Shown piece by piece: positions 45,455-54,945 of a stretch of 64,000 bases of DNA. The stretch is taken from positions 1-64,000 of the forward strand of contig NZ_JAODAB010000003.1 of NCBI RefSeq assembly GCF_025336485.1, in the 5' to 3' direction. The position numbers and the translations under genes were made by a program. Source of the DNA: Pseudomonas citri (lineage in GTDB: Bacteria > Pseudomonadota > Gammaproteobacteria > Pseudomonadales > Pseudomonadaceae). Each line of letters starts with the position of its first letter. Within the stretch, counting starts at the first letter, position 1. The notes under the pieces were generated by a model. That model had not been told where the DNA came from. It saw only the letters and a list, made by a program, of their open reading frames with translations, and searched no databases.

Positions 45455-46859
45455 GACAGATTTTTAGTTTTTCGAGCCGGCGATAAAAAGCGCTGCGACT
45501 GAGCCCCAGTGATTCCGCGGCCTTGACCGCATTGCCGTCATACTGGCGCAGGCGCTGTAGCAGTAAGGTTTCTTCGGCTTCGGCCAGGGTGCACGCGTCC
45601 GTCAACCCTAACGACAATTCATTGGCCGGACGCACTTCGCTGCCCGATGACGCCGAAGACGGCAGGCAGAGGTCTTCGGCGTCAATCACATTGGCGCGAC
45701 ACAGCAACACAGCGCGCTCCAATAAGTGACTCAGTTCCCGGATATTCCCGGGCCATGAATAATCCAGCAGCGCCTGGCGCGCCTGCGGTAACAAGGCTGG
45801 CCGGGGCTTGTTGTATTTACGCGCAAAACGTATCAGGAAGCGCTCAGTCAGCGGCTCGATATCTTCCAGCCGTTCGCGAAGCGGCGGCAGTTGGATTTGA
45901 ATCAGGTTCATGCGATACAGCAAGTCCTGACGGAACCGCCCCTCCGCCACGGCCTTGTCCAGGTCAGAGTTGGTGGCGGCAATGATCCTGCATTGGGTGG
46001 TCTGGGTGCGCGAAGAGCCGACACGCTCAAATTTCCGCTCTTCCAGCACCCGCAGCAATTTCACCTGCTGTGTCAGGGGCAAGTTACCGATTTCATCGAG
46101 GAACAGCGTCCCCTTGTCTGCCAGTTCGAAGCGACCGATACGATTCTCCCGCGCGTCGGTAAAGGCTCCTTTTACATGGCCAAACATCTCGCTTTCAAAC
46201 AACTGCTCGTTGATGCAGCCCATGTTCACTTCGACGATGCTGTGTTCGGCACGCGAGGAAATCTGGTGGATATAGCGCGCCAGCAGGCTTTTACCGGTGC
46301 CGTTTTCTCCCAGGATCAGAACGCTGGTGTCGGTGCCCGCCACCTTTTCCACCAGGCTGATCAAGCGCTTCATCGCTGGAGAGCGGACCACCCATTGGCT
46401 GTCCATGTCATCTTCGAGTGCCAGCTTGAGCAGCTTGTTTTCTTCCCGCAGGCAATTGCCTGAACGACGTGCCTGGCTCATCGAAATCTGTTGCTGAACG
46501 ATGCTCAGCAGGCGCTCGTTATCCCAAGGCTTTTGAATGAAATCGGCCGCCCCCCCTCGCATGGCATTGACGATGAGGTCGACACTTCCCCACCCCGTCA
46601 TCGCGACGGCCGGCAGGCAATCATCGAACTTCTTCATCTCGGCCAGCAACTGCAAGCCTTCCATGCCTGACGTGGTGTCTTTCTGAAAGTTCATGTCCAT
46701 CAAGACCAGATCGACAGGCTTGGCGGACAAATGCGCAAGCAGGCGATCGGCTTGGGTTTCCAGGGTCACGTCGTACCCTTGCATACGCAATAAGATATCG
46801 AGGCTGGTCAGGATTCCCGTGTCATCGTCGATGACAAGGATATGTTTCTTATCGTTCAT
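45447..46859 (-). CDS. Sigma-54-dependent response regulator (NtrC family)
   Basis: A 470-residue regulator starting MNDKKHILVIDDDTG, with a receiver domain (Asp of VDLVLMDMNFQ as phospho-acceptor). The AAA+ domain has Walker A GENGTGKSLLA, the sigma-54 contact loop GAFTDARENR and [12 protein letters not shown] Fis-type HTH closes the protein (AVKAAESLGLSRSAFYRRLE). The contact loop reads GAFTDA rather than GAFTGA, a variant known in this family. An alternative start at 46913 would overlap the permease stop (ATGA). The likely targets are the two sigma-54 promoters at 51391-51405 and 51695-51709. Confidence 0.9.
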   Translation of the reverse strand: MNDKKHILVIDDDTGILTSLDILLRMQGYDVTLETQADRLLAHLSAKPVDLVLMDMNFQKDTTSGMEGLQLLAEMKKFDDCLPAVAMTGWGSVDLIVNAMRGGAADFIQKPWDNERLLSIVQQQISMSQARRSGNCLREENKLLKLALEDDMDSQWVVRSPAMKRLISLVEKVAGTDTSVLILGENGTGKSLLARYIHQISSRAEHSIVEVNMGCINEQLFESEMFGHVKGAFTDARENRIGRFELADKGTLFLDEIGNLPLTQQVKLLRVLEERKFERVGSSRTQTTQCRIIAATNSDLDKAVAEGRFRQDLLYRMNLIQIQLPPLRERLEDIEPLTERFLIRFARKYNKPRPALLPQARQALLDYSWPGNIRELSHLLERAVLLCRANVIDAEDLCLPSSASSGSEVRPANELSLGLTDACTLAEAEETLLLQRLRQYDGNAVKAAESLGLSRSAFYRRLEKLKICHA

Positions 46860-46909
46860 CTCAAGCATCCTGCTTAGAGCGCCTTGCCCCTGGGGAGCAA
46901 GGCAGTCGT

Positions 46910-49339
46910 TCATTCATAACGAATCGCGTCGGCGGGCGACATATTGGTCGCCCGCCGGGACGGAAGCCAGACCGCCAGGGCCACCACCAGTGTAATCATC
47001 AGCGCCACCATCCAGAACAGAAGCACAAAAGGCGTGTTTCCGTTACCCAGGACATGGGTCAGTTTGGGCGCGACAAAAAATGCCAGAGGCAAGCCGATGA
47101 TCAGGCCGGTCAATAACTGCTTGCCGCCCTGGATCATAAGCATACGTAACAAATTACCTTCAGTGGCCCCCATGGCCATGCGCAAGCCGATTTCCTGGGT
47201 ACGCTGATTGATCAAGTTGCACATCACCGCATAAATCCCCGTTGCCGCCAGTATCATCGCTACCAGGCCAAACAACATGAAAAGATTGGCAATAAAATGC
47301 AAGCCGGCCGTATTACGGGCCAAGCGCTCACCCAACGTCTGGATCTGATTGACGGAAAGATCGCTGTCCACCTGACGAACCGCGTTGACCAGGGCGGGCC
47401 CGATCGTTTCCGCGTGCTGGGATCGCAGCACCAGCATCAATGAGGGGGCGGACTGCTGTTCCAGAGAGCGATACACCGTGGTGCGGTGGCGGAATGCGCT
47501 GAAAGGCCGACCATGGATAACGCTGGGCACCACACCGACTACGGTGTACCAGCGCTGGTCATCGGTATCGCGAAAACGCAGGCGCTTGCCAATCACATCA
47601 CGCTCGCCCGGCCAGAACTGCTCGGCAAAAGACTGGCTGACGACGACCACCTGTTGTGAGTCCTGGGTATCTCCGTGGACAAACTCTCGGCCCGTCGTGG
47701 GGGTAATCCCCATCGCCGACAAGCTACCCGGCATCACCTGCACATCGTTGACCATCGGGTAAGACCAGCGCTCGTTCCTGTTGTTGGTCGATGCGTCGAC
47801 TTCTACCTGGCGCGGTACGGTGAACTGTCCCACGGCACTGGTGGTCAACGCCGCATTTTCAACGCCGGGGATCGCCGCGACAGCATCCTGCAAGCGCTGG
47901 TAGAACAGGATACGGCTTGCATCATCAGGGTAATTGTTCGCGTTGAGGTGGATTTGCGCGGTCAGGTAGTCACGGGTGTCGACACCGTAATCAGCGCGGG
48001 TCGCCTGGTAGACCAAGAGTGCGAACAACGCACTGATACACAGGATCGAGCAAGAGAGCCCCACTTCGACGATCACCAGGATCCGGGAAACCCGACCTGC
48101 GCCACGGCTCTGCGCACCACGGGTGCCATCTCGCAGCACCTCATTGAAGTTGCCACGGACGATTTTCCAGGCCGGCAATGCACTGGTGAGTACAGCCGTG
48201 ATAATCACCAGGACAAGCGCGTTGAGGACCAACACATTATCGAGTGACAGCTGCCACCAGAAAGGAATCTTATTCGGCACGAAACCCGGCAGTATCGAAT
48301 TGGTGACTTCCAGCCCCCATGCAGCCAGCAGGACGGCCACGACACCGGACAGCAAACAGATAAACAAGCTCTCCAGCATCATTTGCAGGACAAGACGCCC
48401 TGCGGGAGACCCCAGCGCGACCCGGATGGCGATCTCTTTGGCTCGCTCGGTCGTCCTGGCCAACAACAAGTTTCCGACATTGCAGCAAGCCAGCAGCAGC
48501 ACAAAGCAGACGGCAAACAGCATCACGATGAAGATTGGCGTGGTCTCTTCACCCATGAAGTTTTCCTGGAACGTCAATGCCTGGGCAGAAAGTCCTTTAT
48601 TGCTTTCCGGGTACTCCGACGCCAAGGACTGCATCACTCTGTTGAGATCGCGGTTGGCATCCCCAAGGCTCACACCAGGTTTCAAACGTGCGTACACCGA
48701 CACTTCCGGCGCACCTTTGCGCTCCAGGTACTGCGAGGGAACAAGCTGGGAAGGCAACCACAGGTCGTGGAAGAACGGGAAGGCAAAGTTTTGCGGCATG
48801 ATGCCGACGATGCGGGTATGTATGCCATTGATCCTGATATCGCGACCAATCAGTTGTTCATCGGAAGCGAAGTAGTTTTGCCACATGGCATAGCTGATCA
48901 CCGCGACGGGCGCAGCCCCCGCCTGAACGTCCTCTTGATTGAGCAAACGTCCTCGAAATGGCTGAACAGCGGTAAAGGAAAACAGCTCTGCGGTGTTCCT
49001 GATGGCCATATACGAAACAGCCTTGCTGCCATCACTGATATCCGCGCGCTCGGCATAGAAATAGCCCATATCCTCGAACTGGGTGGAGCGCGTCTTGAGA
49101 TCGCTATAGTCCATGAAGTTCAGCCCGGAATCACTCAGGCTGATACCGTTCACGGTCGGATTGATCAACACCATGCTTTTCCCATCAGGATAAGGAAGCG
49201 CGGTGAACATGATGGTATTGATCACTGAAAACATATACAGGGTCAGTGCCAGGCCACAGGACATGATCAGCACGGTCACAAACGTGAAGCCGGGGCTTTT
49301 CAGCAGCAGGCGCAAGGCATAGCGAATATCGAAAAGCAT
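46910..49339 (-). CDS. MacB-type ABC transporter permease (double FtsX domain)
   Basis: An 809-residue permease. An N-terminal membrane helix (FTFVTVLIMSCGLALTLYMF) is followed by a MacB-type periplasmic domain, a block of three helices (AVCFVLLLACCNVGNLLLAR motif region and two more), a second periplasmic domain and a final three-helix FtsX block ending LAVWLPSRRATNMSPADAIR. This duplicated arrangement is that of large permeases encoded beside separate ATPases. It is followed by the ATPase gene upstream (49341-50060) and an adaptor, making a tripartite exporter, probably for the cluster's product. Confidence 0.88.
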   Translation of the reverse strand: MLFDIRYALRLLLKSPGFTFVTVLIMSCGLALTLYMFSVINTIMFTALPYPDGKSMVLINPTVNGISLSDSGLNFMDYSDLKTRSTQFEDMGYFYAERADISDGSKAVSYMAIRNTAELFSFTAVQPFRGRLLNQEDVQAGAAPVAVISYAMWQNYFASDEQLIGRDIRINGIHTRIVGIMPQNFAFPFFHDLWLPSQLVPSQYLERKGAPEVSVYARLKPGVSLGDANRDLNRVMQSLASEYPESNKGLSAQALTFQENFMGEETTPIFIVMLFAVCFVLLLACCNVGNLLLARTTERAKEIAIRVALGSPAGRLVLQMMLESLFICLLSGVVAVLLAAWGLEVTNSILPGFVPNKIPFWWQLSLDNVLVLNALVLVIITAVLTSALPAWKIVRGNFNEVLRDGTRGAQSRGAGRVSRILVIVEVGLSCSILCISALFALLVYQATRADYGVDTRDYLTAQIHLNANNYPDDASRILFYQRLQDAVAAIPGVENAALTTSAVGQFTVPRQVEVDASTNNRNERWSYPMVNDVQVMPGSLSAMGITPTTGREFVHGDTQDSQQVVVVSQSFAEQFWPGERDVIGKRLRFRDTDDQRWYTVVGVVPSVIHGRPFSAFRHRTTVYRSLEQQSAPSLMLVLRSQHAETIGPALVNAVRQVDSDLSVNQIQTLGERLARNTAGLHFIANLFMLFGLVAMILAATGIYAVMCNLINQRTQEIGLRMAMGATEGNLLRMLMIQGGKQLLTGLIIGLPLAFFVAPKLTHVLGNGNTPFVLLFWMVALMITLVVALAVWLPSRRATNMSPADAIRYE

Positions 49340-49340
49340 T

Positions 49341-50060
49341 TTATGCTTCCTTCACCAGGGTCAGTTGTCGCGCCTGTTCTCCGTCGCCGACGACCTTCCC
49401 GTCGGACAGGACAATATTGCGCTGCGCACGCTCAGCCGAACGAGGGTCGTGGGTCACGATGCAGATCGTGGCCCCTTCTTCATGCAACTTGTCGAGGATA
49501 TTCAGTACCGCTTCTGCATTGTTCGAATCGAGGTTACCGGTGGGTTCGTCCGCCAGGAGGATGGACGGGTTACCCACGATGGCCCGGGCGACCGCAACGC
49601 GCTGCTGCTGGCCGCCTGAAAGCTGTGAAGGATAGTGGCGACTGCGGTGGGACATGTTGACCTTGGCCAAAGCCTCGGCCACCCGCTGTTGGCGTTCGGT
49701 TTTGGAAATATCACCACGGTACGTCAGAGGCAGCGCGACATTTTCTTCGATCGTCAAATCACTGATGAGGTTGAACGACTGAAAGATGAAGCCAATGTCG
49801 CGGTTACGCACCTGCGCGCGCTGTTTCTTGGAAATGTTGTCGACATTTTGCCCTGCCAACTGATAAGTGCCGCTCGAGGCTGTATCCAGCAACCCGAGGA
49901 CTGAAAGCAGCGTCGATTTCCCGCAACCGGAGGGGCCCGATATGGCCACGTACTCACCCTTGGAAATAGTCAGCGTGATCTTGCTGAGCGCATGGGTTTC
50001 GATTTCATCGGTCAGGAAAATCTTGTTTACGTCAGTCAGTTCTACCAAAGGTTCCATCAT
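49341..50060 (-). CDS. ABC transporter ATPase (MacB/LolD type)
   Basis: A 239-residue ATPase; the start ATG at 50060 is preceded by GGAGACAGTA. Walker A GPSGCGKSTLLS, Q-loop, signature LSGGQQQRVAVARA, Walker B ILLADEPTGNLD and H-loop VTHDPRS are all intact. It energises the permease encoded immediately downstream. Confidence 0.92.
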   Translation of the reverse strand: MMEPLVELTDVNKIFLTDEIETHALSKITLTISKGEYVAISGPSGCGKSTLLSVLGLLDTASSGTYQLAGQNVDNISKKQRAQVRNRDIGFIFQSFNLISDLTIEENVALPLTYRGDISKTERQQRVAEALAKVNMSHRSRHYPSQLSGGQQQRVAVARAIVGNPSILLADEPTGNLDSNNAEAVLNILDKLHEEGATICIVTHDPRSAERAQRNIVLSDGKVVGDGEQARQLTLVKEA

Positions 50061-50103
50061 TACTGTCTCCAGGGCATTGTTCCGGTAGCCGGCGTGAGCT
50101 GCA

Positions 50104-51354
50104 TCAGTTGGCAATTTGAATCTGTTCGGCACCCTGCCAGGCGGTGCTGTCACTGAGGATTATTCTGTCGCCAGCTTTAAGCCCGCTGGTGATCTGGATG
50201 TAGTCAGCAGAACCCTGCCCGAAATCCACTTTCATTTTGGTCGCTGAACGATCTTTTTCATCCAGCCGGTAGAGCGTAGAGGGCAGGTTATTCTGCGCGA
50301 ACGGCGGGCGCTCGACATACAACGAATTATTGATTTTCGTCACCGCGATCAATCCATCGACGCTCAGGTCGGGACGTGCCTCCTGAGGCAGCGGCTGATT
50401 GAACGTCACATCCACCTTGACCGTACCGTTGATCACCGCAGGATCAACCCGCGATAACACACCCGGGAAGCGGCTCCGGCCCGTGTTGATCGTGACGGCC
50501 TGCCCGACCGCCAGATCGCGCGACTGCAACTCGGGCACTTTGAGCTCGGCGTACAACTCCTTCTCTTTAGCCAGGCGAGCGATATCACTGCCTACCGTTA
50601 CCCGCTGTCCGACCTGAACTTTCACGTCTTGCAAAATGCCATCTATCGGCGATTTAACTTTGAGCGAATCAACCTCCTGCTGACTCAGTGCAACCAACGA
50701 CTCCATTTTATTAAGACGGATAATGTTAGCCTTTATTTCCGCCTCGACGCTGAGTTTAAGCGTCTTTAGCCGTCGCTCTTCGAAATTGACTTGCTGAGTA
50801 TACTGTTCCGTCAGGATACGCGTGGTTTCATACTCCAACCTGGGCACCGCCAGAATATATTTTGTCTGGGCAGCGAGACGCAGTGTAGAACTGAGTAGTC
50901 GACTCTTCACGTCCAACATCAACGCCTCTTGATTAAGCGTTTTATTTTGCAGCTCAGCGTTTTTGGCCTCGGTTTCTGCTCGAAGCGCCTTAAGCTCCAA
51001 TTGCCGCTCCTGAAGTTGCTGCTCCAGCGTCGGATTACTCATGACCACCAGCAGCTCGCCCTTGCTGACTTTCATCCCGGCCTTATAGATAACTTGCTCC
51101 ACCCGAGCGTCAACGTTCGCCGCCACCCAATTGATGTCCAAAGGTAAAAGTACGCCGTTGCCCCGCACCTCGATGGCAAAGTCACCGTACTTGACCTCGG
51201 CAACCGTGACGCTGCTGCGAGCAATTTGGTAAGGCGAAAACTGATAGTTGTAGATCATCAGCAGCAGGATCACCAACAAGACGCCACCGGCAATGGCGTT
51301 CCTGTGCTTCTTGAGTACGCGTTTTTTCCCCGGTTGCGGGATCGAGATATCCAT
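50104..51354 (-). CDS. Periplasmic adaptor (HlyD/MacA-like membrane fusion protein)
   Basis: A 416-residue adaptor, start MDISIPQPGKKR. One N-terminal membrane anchor (residues about 22-38, IAGGVLLVILLLMIYNY) is followed by a barrel/lipoyl half (VEVRGNGVLLPLDINWVAA and GELLVVMSNP), a long coiled-coil hairpin (about residues 95-230, rich in Leu, Glu, Gln) and the returning lipoyl and barrel segments. It connects the inner-membrane ABC pump to a TolC-like outer-membrane channel, which is not encoded here. First gene of the leftward operon controlled by the sigma-54 promoter at 51391-51405. TTG at 51366 is an alternative start. Confidence 0.88.
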   Translation of the reverse strand: MDISIPQPGKKRVLKKHRNAIAGGVLLVILLLMIYNYQFSPYQIARSSVTVAEVKYGDFAIEVRGNGVLLPLDINWVAANVDARVEQVIYKAGMKVSKGELLVVMSNPTLEQQLQERQLELKALRAETEAKNAELQNKTLNQEALMLDVKSRLLSSTLRLAAQTKYILAVPRLEYETTRILTEQYTQQVNFEERRLKTLKLSVEAEIKANIIRLNKMESLVALSQQEVDSLKVKSPIDGILQDVKVQVGQRVTVGSDIARLAKEKELYAELKVPELQSRDLAVGQAVTINTGRSRFPGVLSRVDPAVINGTVKVDVTFNQPLPQEARPDLSVDGLIAVTKINNSLYVERPPFAQNNLPSTLYRLDEKDRSATKMKVDFGQGSADYIQITSGLKAGDRIILSDSTAWQGAEQIQIAN

Positions 51355-51390
51355 AAAAAACACCAATATTAGCCACTTGAATTGTTTTCA

Positions 51391-51405
51391 GCACATTCCA
51401 TGCCA
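51391..51405 (-). promoter_or_regulatory. Sigma-54 promoter of the exporter/two-component operon
   Basis: Read on the minus strand the sequence is TGGCATG-GAAT-GTGC, with the invariant GG and GC separated by ten bases. It differs from consensus TGGCACG-N4-TTGC at two bases. It lies 37 bp upstream of the adaptor ATG, so the leader would be about 25 nt. The NtrC-like regulator encoded in the same operon is the likely activator, giving autoregulation. Confidence 0.65.
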
Positions 51406-51494
51406 AAAGCAGAGAGTAATCGCAACCCCTTGATATTCATTGAATAAAAATCTCGGTAAGACGGAAGCAAATGAAGATCGATGCAGCGACGTCT

Positions 51495-51620
51495 CATTTT
51501 CGGAACGCAGCGAAACGTGCACTACGGGTTAGCTGTTATTTATGGGAAAGCCGCATGAAAATCAAAATCCCAATAATGGAACGCAAGGTAATAGCCCGCA
51601 AAAAAAGCATCCCGAAAATG
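51495..51620. promoter_or_regulatory. Candidate enhancer half-sites for the NtrC-like regulator
   Basis: CATTTTCGG (51495-51503) and its exact reverse complement CCGAAAATG (51612-51620) lie between the two divergent sigma-54 promoters. The second is part of TCCCGAAAATGGGA, itself an imperfect palindrome. The position 75-210 bp upstream of both promoters is typical for enhancer-binding proteins. This is suggestive only. Confidence 0.4.
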
Positions 51621-51694
51621 GGATTTCAATTTCCCTAAATCGAGAACGTCACAAAAAACTCTTAATAAACAATCAGTTATGGTGACAAAAAAAC

Positions 51695-51709
51695 TGGCAT
51701 GGCAATTGC
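51695..51709 (+). promoter_or_regulatory. Sigma-54 promoter of the AraC-type regulator gene
   Basis: TGGCATG-GCAA-TTGC matches the sigma-54 consensus TGGCACG-N4-TTGC at all but one fixed base. It stands 74 bp upstream of the regulator ATG at 51783. It faces away from the exporter promoter at 51391-51405 and probably shares its enhancer sites. Confidence 0.75.
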
Positions 51710-51782
51710 CAGAGCGTGAGGGAGTCACAGCCTATCCAATAATAAAAAATCTTCGCCATTGGGCCTGCAGAACGGAGTCTGT

Positions 51783-52328
51783 ATGTGGGACGTTAAAATC
51801 TCGAATGCTGAGAAGACCCTCTTTACGCAAAAAATAATGGATGACCTGGACACACGTCATTTTCAAATCTATGGCAAGCATGCACATACAGAAAAAGCGC
51901 TGTGCATTGTCACGGTGATCAATTACATCGTCGAAAATATTTCGGAGGAAATCACCTTGGAAGACCTGGAGAAAATCTGCGGTAAAACCAGATTCGATAT
52001 TTGTCGCGTGTTCAATCTATTTTACGAGGTGACACCGATAAAATGGATGTGGAAGGTCCGCCTGGCGTTGGCAAAAGAGTTCATCAACCTGGCCCCGGAA
52101 TGGTCATTGACCGACATCAGCTACGCCTGTGGCTTTTCTTCCCTGCCGCATTTTTCTCGAAGTTTCAGCAAGGCCTATAACGAAACGCCACTGAGATTCA
52201 AACAGGACGTAATGAAATCAATCGGCCAGAAAGTGAAGAAAGAATCCTCCGAATATGATTTTATTTTTGGCATTCAACGAAATGGTTTCTCGCGCAATAT
52301 GCTACTCAACAACATCAATTCATTATAA
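51783..52328 (+). CDS. AraC-family transcriptional regulator (short form)
   Basis: A 181-residue regulator (start MWDVKISNAE, preceded by GGAGTCTGT). The C-terminal two-helix-turn-helix domain is clear: ITLEDLEKICGKTRFDICRV, TPIKWMWKVRLALAKEFI and LTDISYACGFSSLPHFSRSF, then YNETPLRFKQ. The N-terminal domain is too short for a typical ligand-binding cupin. AT-rich compared with neighbours. Expressed from a sigma-54 promoter, it could relay the two-component signal to the biosynthetic operons, which lack visible sigma-54 promoters; this cascade is inferred. Confidence 0.88.
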   Translation: MWDVKISNAEKTLFTQKIMDDLDTRHFQIYGKHAHTEKALCIVTVINYIVENISEEITLEDLEKICGKTRFDICRVFNLFYEVTPIKWMWKVRLALAKEFINLAPEWSLTDISYACGFSSLPHFSRSFSKAYNETPLRFKQDVMKSIGQKVKKESSEYDFIFGIQRNGFSRNMLLNNINSL

Positions 52329-52547
52329 ATAATAAAATCCGCTGGATCCGTACACCCCTCAGTCACTCGTACAACCGCAGATATGAAAGCTCAGCGTCAT
52401 GGCGCAGCGGATCTCCCCTTGCCGGGAAAAAGCAAAAAACCGTGGTCGAGGCGATAGTTACTTCCGGTTGAAAGAGCAGCGAGTGCTTGAGGGGGGGCGG
52501 TAGGAAAAGTGCGCGGGCAACCTGAGTCGTTCGGTTATCAACGGCAA

Positions 52548-53603
52548 TCAACGTTTTGTACGTTTGATACCTATACGAAAACGGCTGCGCAAACACAGTG
52601 CCGGGTCAACCATGGCGAAATAGTCTTCCTGCGCGGTATTGTCCAGGAATCTGGAAATACGGTTGAACACCGTCGGATCGCGCAAAGCTCCATTGTGGCC
52701 TTTGCCTTCGGTTACGATCAGTTTGCTTTTATCCAGCGCGCAGTTAAGTACCATGGCTTCTTCCAAGTCGATACTCACGTCGCCCTTATCATGCAATATC
52801 AGCACCGGCTGTTTTATTTTTGCAATGAGCTCTGGCCCGATTTTATCAGGGTGTACGCCGTAGCGTAGCTGGTAGAGCTTTTTCATCGACGTCGCAATGT
52901 TTCGCGGTAGTTTATTGTTGAGCACATAATTATCCAGGACTTCACCAAAACTGCAGGGGCTACTGATCAAGATCATTCTCTTGAACAACAACCCTTGCAG
53001 TGCGGCCATACAGCCTACCAACCCGCCGGATGAGTGCCCGACCACCACCGAGAAAGGACCGTATTGTCGCTCGATATCGATGACCGCCCTGGAGAGATCG
53101 TAAAAAGACACACCCTTGCCCGGGGATACGCCATGGGCTGGCAGGTCAGGCACAAAAACACTGTACCCCTTTGCCTGCAAGCGCTGGGCAAGGTGCCTGA
53201 GCATGATGCTTCGTCCATCCCAGCCATGCAGTAGCAAGATTTTCTCTGCTTGCTGCGCGGATTGAGGGTAGATGAACATTTTTACGAAAGTCTGTCGCCA
53301 ACTGAAATTTTCCTGTTGGCATTGGCGGAGCAGCATCATCTCGGCAGGCTTATAGGGCAACGGTCGGGTCTTCTCAAACAGGCGCAATGCGCACAGGGCT
53401 GAAAGATAAGAAGACATCATGTTCAATGAGTAGAGATCGAACAACCTTATTAAACGGCACACACGAACATAGTGAGTCGTTGGCCGGACACGGGCCTTCA
53501 TTAGCAATTTCGGCCGACGTCGCAATACCACCAACACGCGAAAGTAATTTTGATGAATCAGCGACACTATCAGCAACAACGGATAGATCGCGCTAAATAA
53601 CAT
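52548..53603 (-). CDS. Membrane-anchored alpha/beta hydrolase 2
   Basis: A 351-residue protein (start MLFSAIYPLLLIV) with an N-terminal hydrophobic anchor. ILLHGWDGRSIMLRHLAQRL is the oxyanion region, VVVGHSSGGLVGCM the nucleophile elbow, LILHDKGDVSIDLEEA the acid, and VTEGKGHNGALRD the His. It shares several motifs with hydrolase 1 at 35607-36428. It may hydrolyse or release the product at the membrane or detoxify it. Overlaps the end of the MATE gene by 11 bp and is the last gene of the leftward operon. Confidence 0.8.
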   Translation of the reverse strand: MLFSAIYPLLLIVSLIHQNYFRVLVVLRRRPKLLMKARVRPTTHYVRVCRLIRLFDLYSLNMMSSYLSALCALRLFEKTRPLPYKPAEMMLLRQCQQENFSWRQTFVKMFIYPQSAQQAEKILLLHGWDGRSIMLRHLAQRLQAKGYSVFVPDLPAHGVSPGKGVSFYDLSRAVIDIERQYGPFSVVVGHSSGGLVGCMAALQGLLFKRMILISSPCSFGEVLDNYVLNNKLPRNIATSMKKLYQLRYGVHPDKIGPELIAKIKQPVLILHDKGDVSIDLEEAMVLNCALDKSKLIVTEGKGHNGALRDPTVFNRISRFLDNTAQEDYFAMVDPALCLRSRFRIGIKRTKR

Positions 53604-54945
53604 GTTCACTCCCGATTTTATTTGCCAGCCGCCAGTATTCGTTGGCAAAGGCCAAGAAATTAATCGCACTGAATGTAATGATGATGCTCATGATAGCGTT
53701 CAAGCTAGAGAGGCGATCCCAACCGACCAATAAAACGATCACCATGAGCAACTCGATGATCACCGTCAGAATCAGCACCCGACGCGCCTGGTCAAGTTGC
53801 TCGAGTAAAGCTTGCAGCGACGCCACGAATGCCGTGAGGAAGAACGTCGGTAATAAAATCAGCATCATCTGTTGACTGGCGTCCCTGATCGTCCCGTTGC
53901 CTGAAAGAATGCCGATCAACGTTTCCTCACTCAGGTAGACCCCAACGGTGAGCACGGCATAAAGCCCGCCAATGAACATCAGTCCGCGATGCAAGAGTCG
54001 CCTCAATCCCTCGCCACTACTGATTGTCAAACGCTGGTTTACCAAAATCGCCAGTGCGGAACCGCATGCCACGGCGGGAATGACAATGAACATCCTGATC
54101 TTGGTAATGATCAGGAACGCGGCGACATATTGCTCACCCAACGTTCCAATCAGGGGAAACACCAGCAATGAACTGAAGAACACCACGATGAAAGATACAA
54201 AGATCGGCAAGCCAACCAACTGCAGCAGCCCTTTCAATCGGGCAAGGAACGCATGCGGACGGTCGTCCTGCTGCTGGCGACCGACACGCCACACCAGCAA
54301 TGTCGCAACGGGCATCAGCAGGCCGGACGCCAAGGCATTAGCCACGATGATGGAATAGAAGCCCAAACCGTAGACGTGGTAACTGATGTAGCAAATACCG
54401 GCGTTCAGGACGATATAGGCAATGACTAGAAACATGCTCAACGTGCTCTTGCCCTGCCCTCGCAAGGCGCTGTTGCACATTTCCAGATGAATGAACGGCA
54501 AGATCGAAAGGAAGTAGAGGGGAAGCGCTTCCTGATAAAAGCCCCCACCGGATACAGGCAGCAGCTTCTCCAGCCAAGGTGCGCAGAGTGCGATCGCACC
54601 ACTGAGCAAGGCCACGACCAGGATGCCCAGCACTGACAAAATGGACGTGGCTACCAGCACTTTCTGCCTTGACCACAGGTTCAGCGACCTTGCGCTGAAT
54701 ACCTGGTTAGTGATCGCCAGGCACTCGAGAATAGCCAGGAACAAAAAGCTGAATGGCTGGATCATCGACAACCAGTAAATCGACGTTGTCTCGGCGCCAT
54801 GCCCCAAGATAGCGGTTTGGATGTTCTGTGAAAAAGACACAGCGACGGCAACGACAATCATTGGCCAGGCAAGCTTGAGCAGGTCCGCAATATCCCGGCT
54901 TGCTCCCTGGCGCTGCGACAGGGCCAGGTCCGGTGATGTGTTCAC
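53593..54945 (-). CDS. MATE-family efflux transporter
   Basis: A 450-residue membrane protein with about twelve hydrophobic segments arranged as two halves. The N-terminal LAWPMIVVAVAVSFSQNIQT and ISTIYWLSMIQPFSF-like region, ALRGQGKSTLSMF in the first half and GVYLSEETLIGILSGNG in the second match MATE (multidrug and toxin extrusion) exporters driven by Na+ or H+. GTG start overlapping the preceding stop (GTGA). Likely exports the cluster's product or an intermediate across the inner membrane, in addition to the MacAB-like pump. Confidence 0.85.
   Translation of the reverse strand: MNTSPDLALSQRQGASRDIADLLKLAWPMIVVAVAVSFSQNIQTAILGHGAETTSIYWLSMIQPFSFLFLAILECLAITNQVFSARSLNLWSRQKVLVATSILSVLGILVVALLSGAIALCAPWLEKLLPVSGGGFYQEALPLYFLSILPFIHLEMCNSALRGQGKSTLSMFLVIAYIVLNAGICYISYHVYGLGFYSIIVANALASGLLMPVATLLVWRVGRQQQDDRPHAFLARLKGLLQLVGLPIFVSFIVVFFSSLLVFPLIGTLGEQYVAAFLIITKIRMFIVIPAVACGSALAILVNQRLTISSGEGLRRLLHRGLMFIGGLYAVLTVGVYLSEETLIGILSGNGTIRDASQQMMLILLPTFFLTAFVASLQALLEQLDQARRVLILTVIIELLMVIVLLVGWDRLSSLNAIMSIIITFSAINFLAFANEYWRLANKIGSEHVI

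Noticed and set aside
46180..46200. GAFTDA instead of GAFTGA in the NtrC-like regulator as a possible defect
   Set aside because: This variant occurs in functional sigma-54 activators, and good sigma-54 promoters lie upstream of its own operon.
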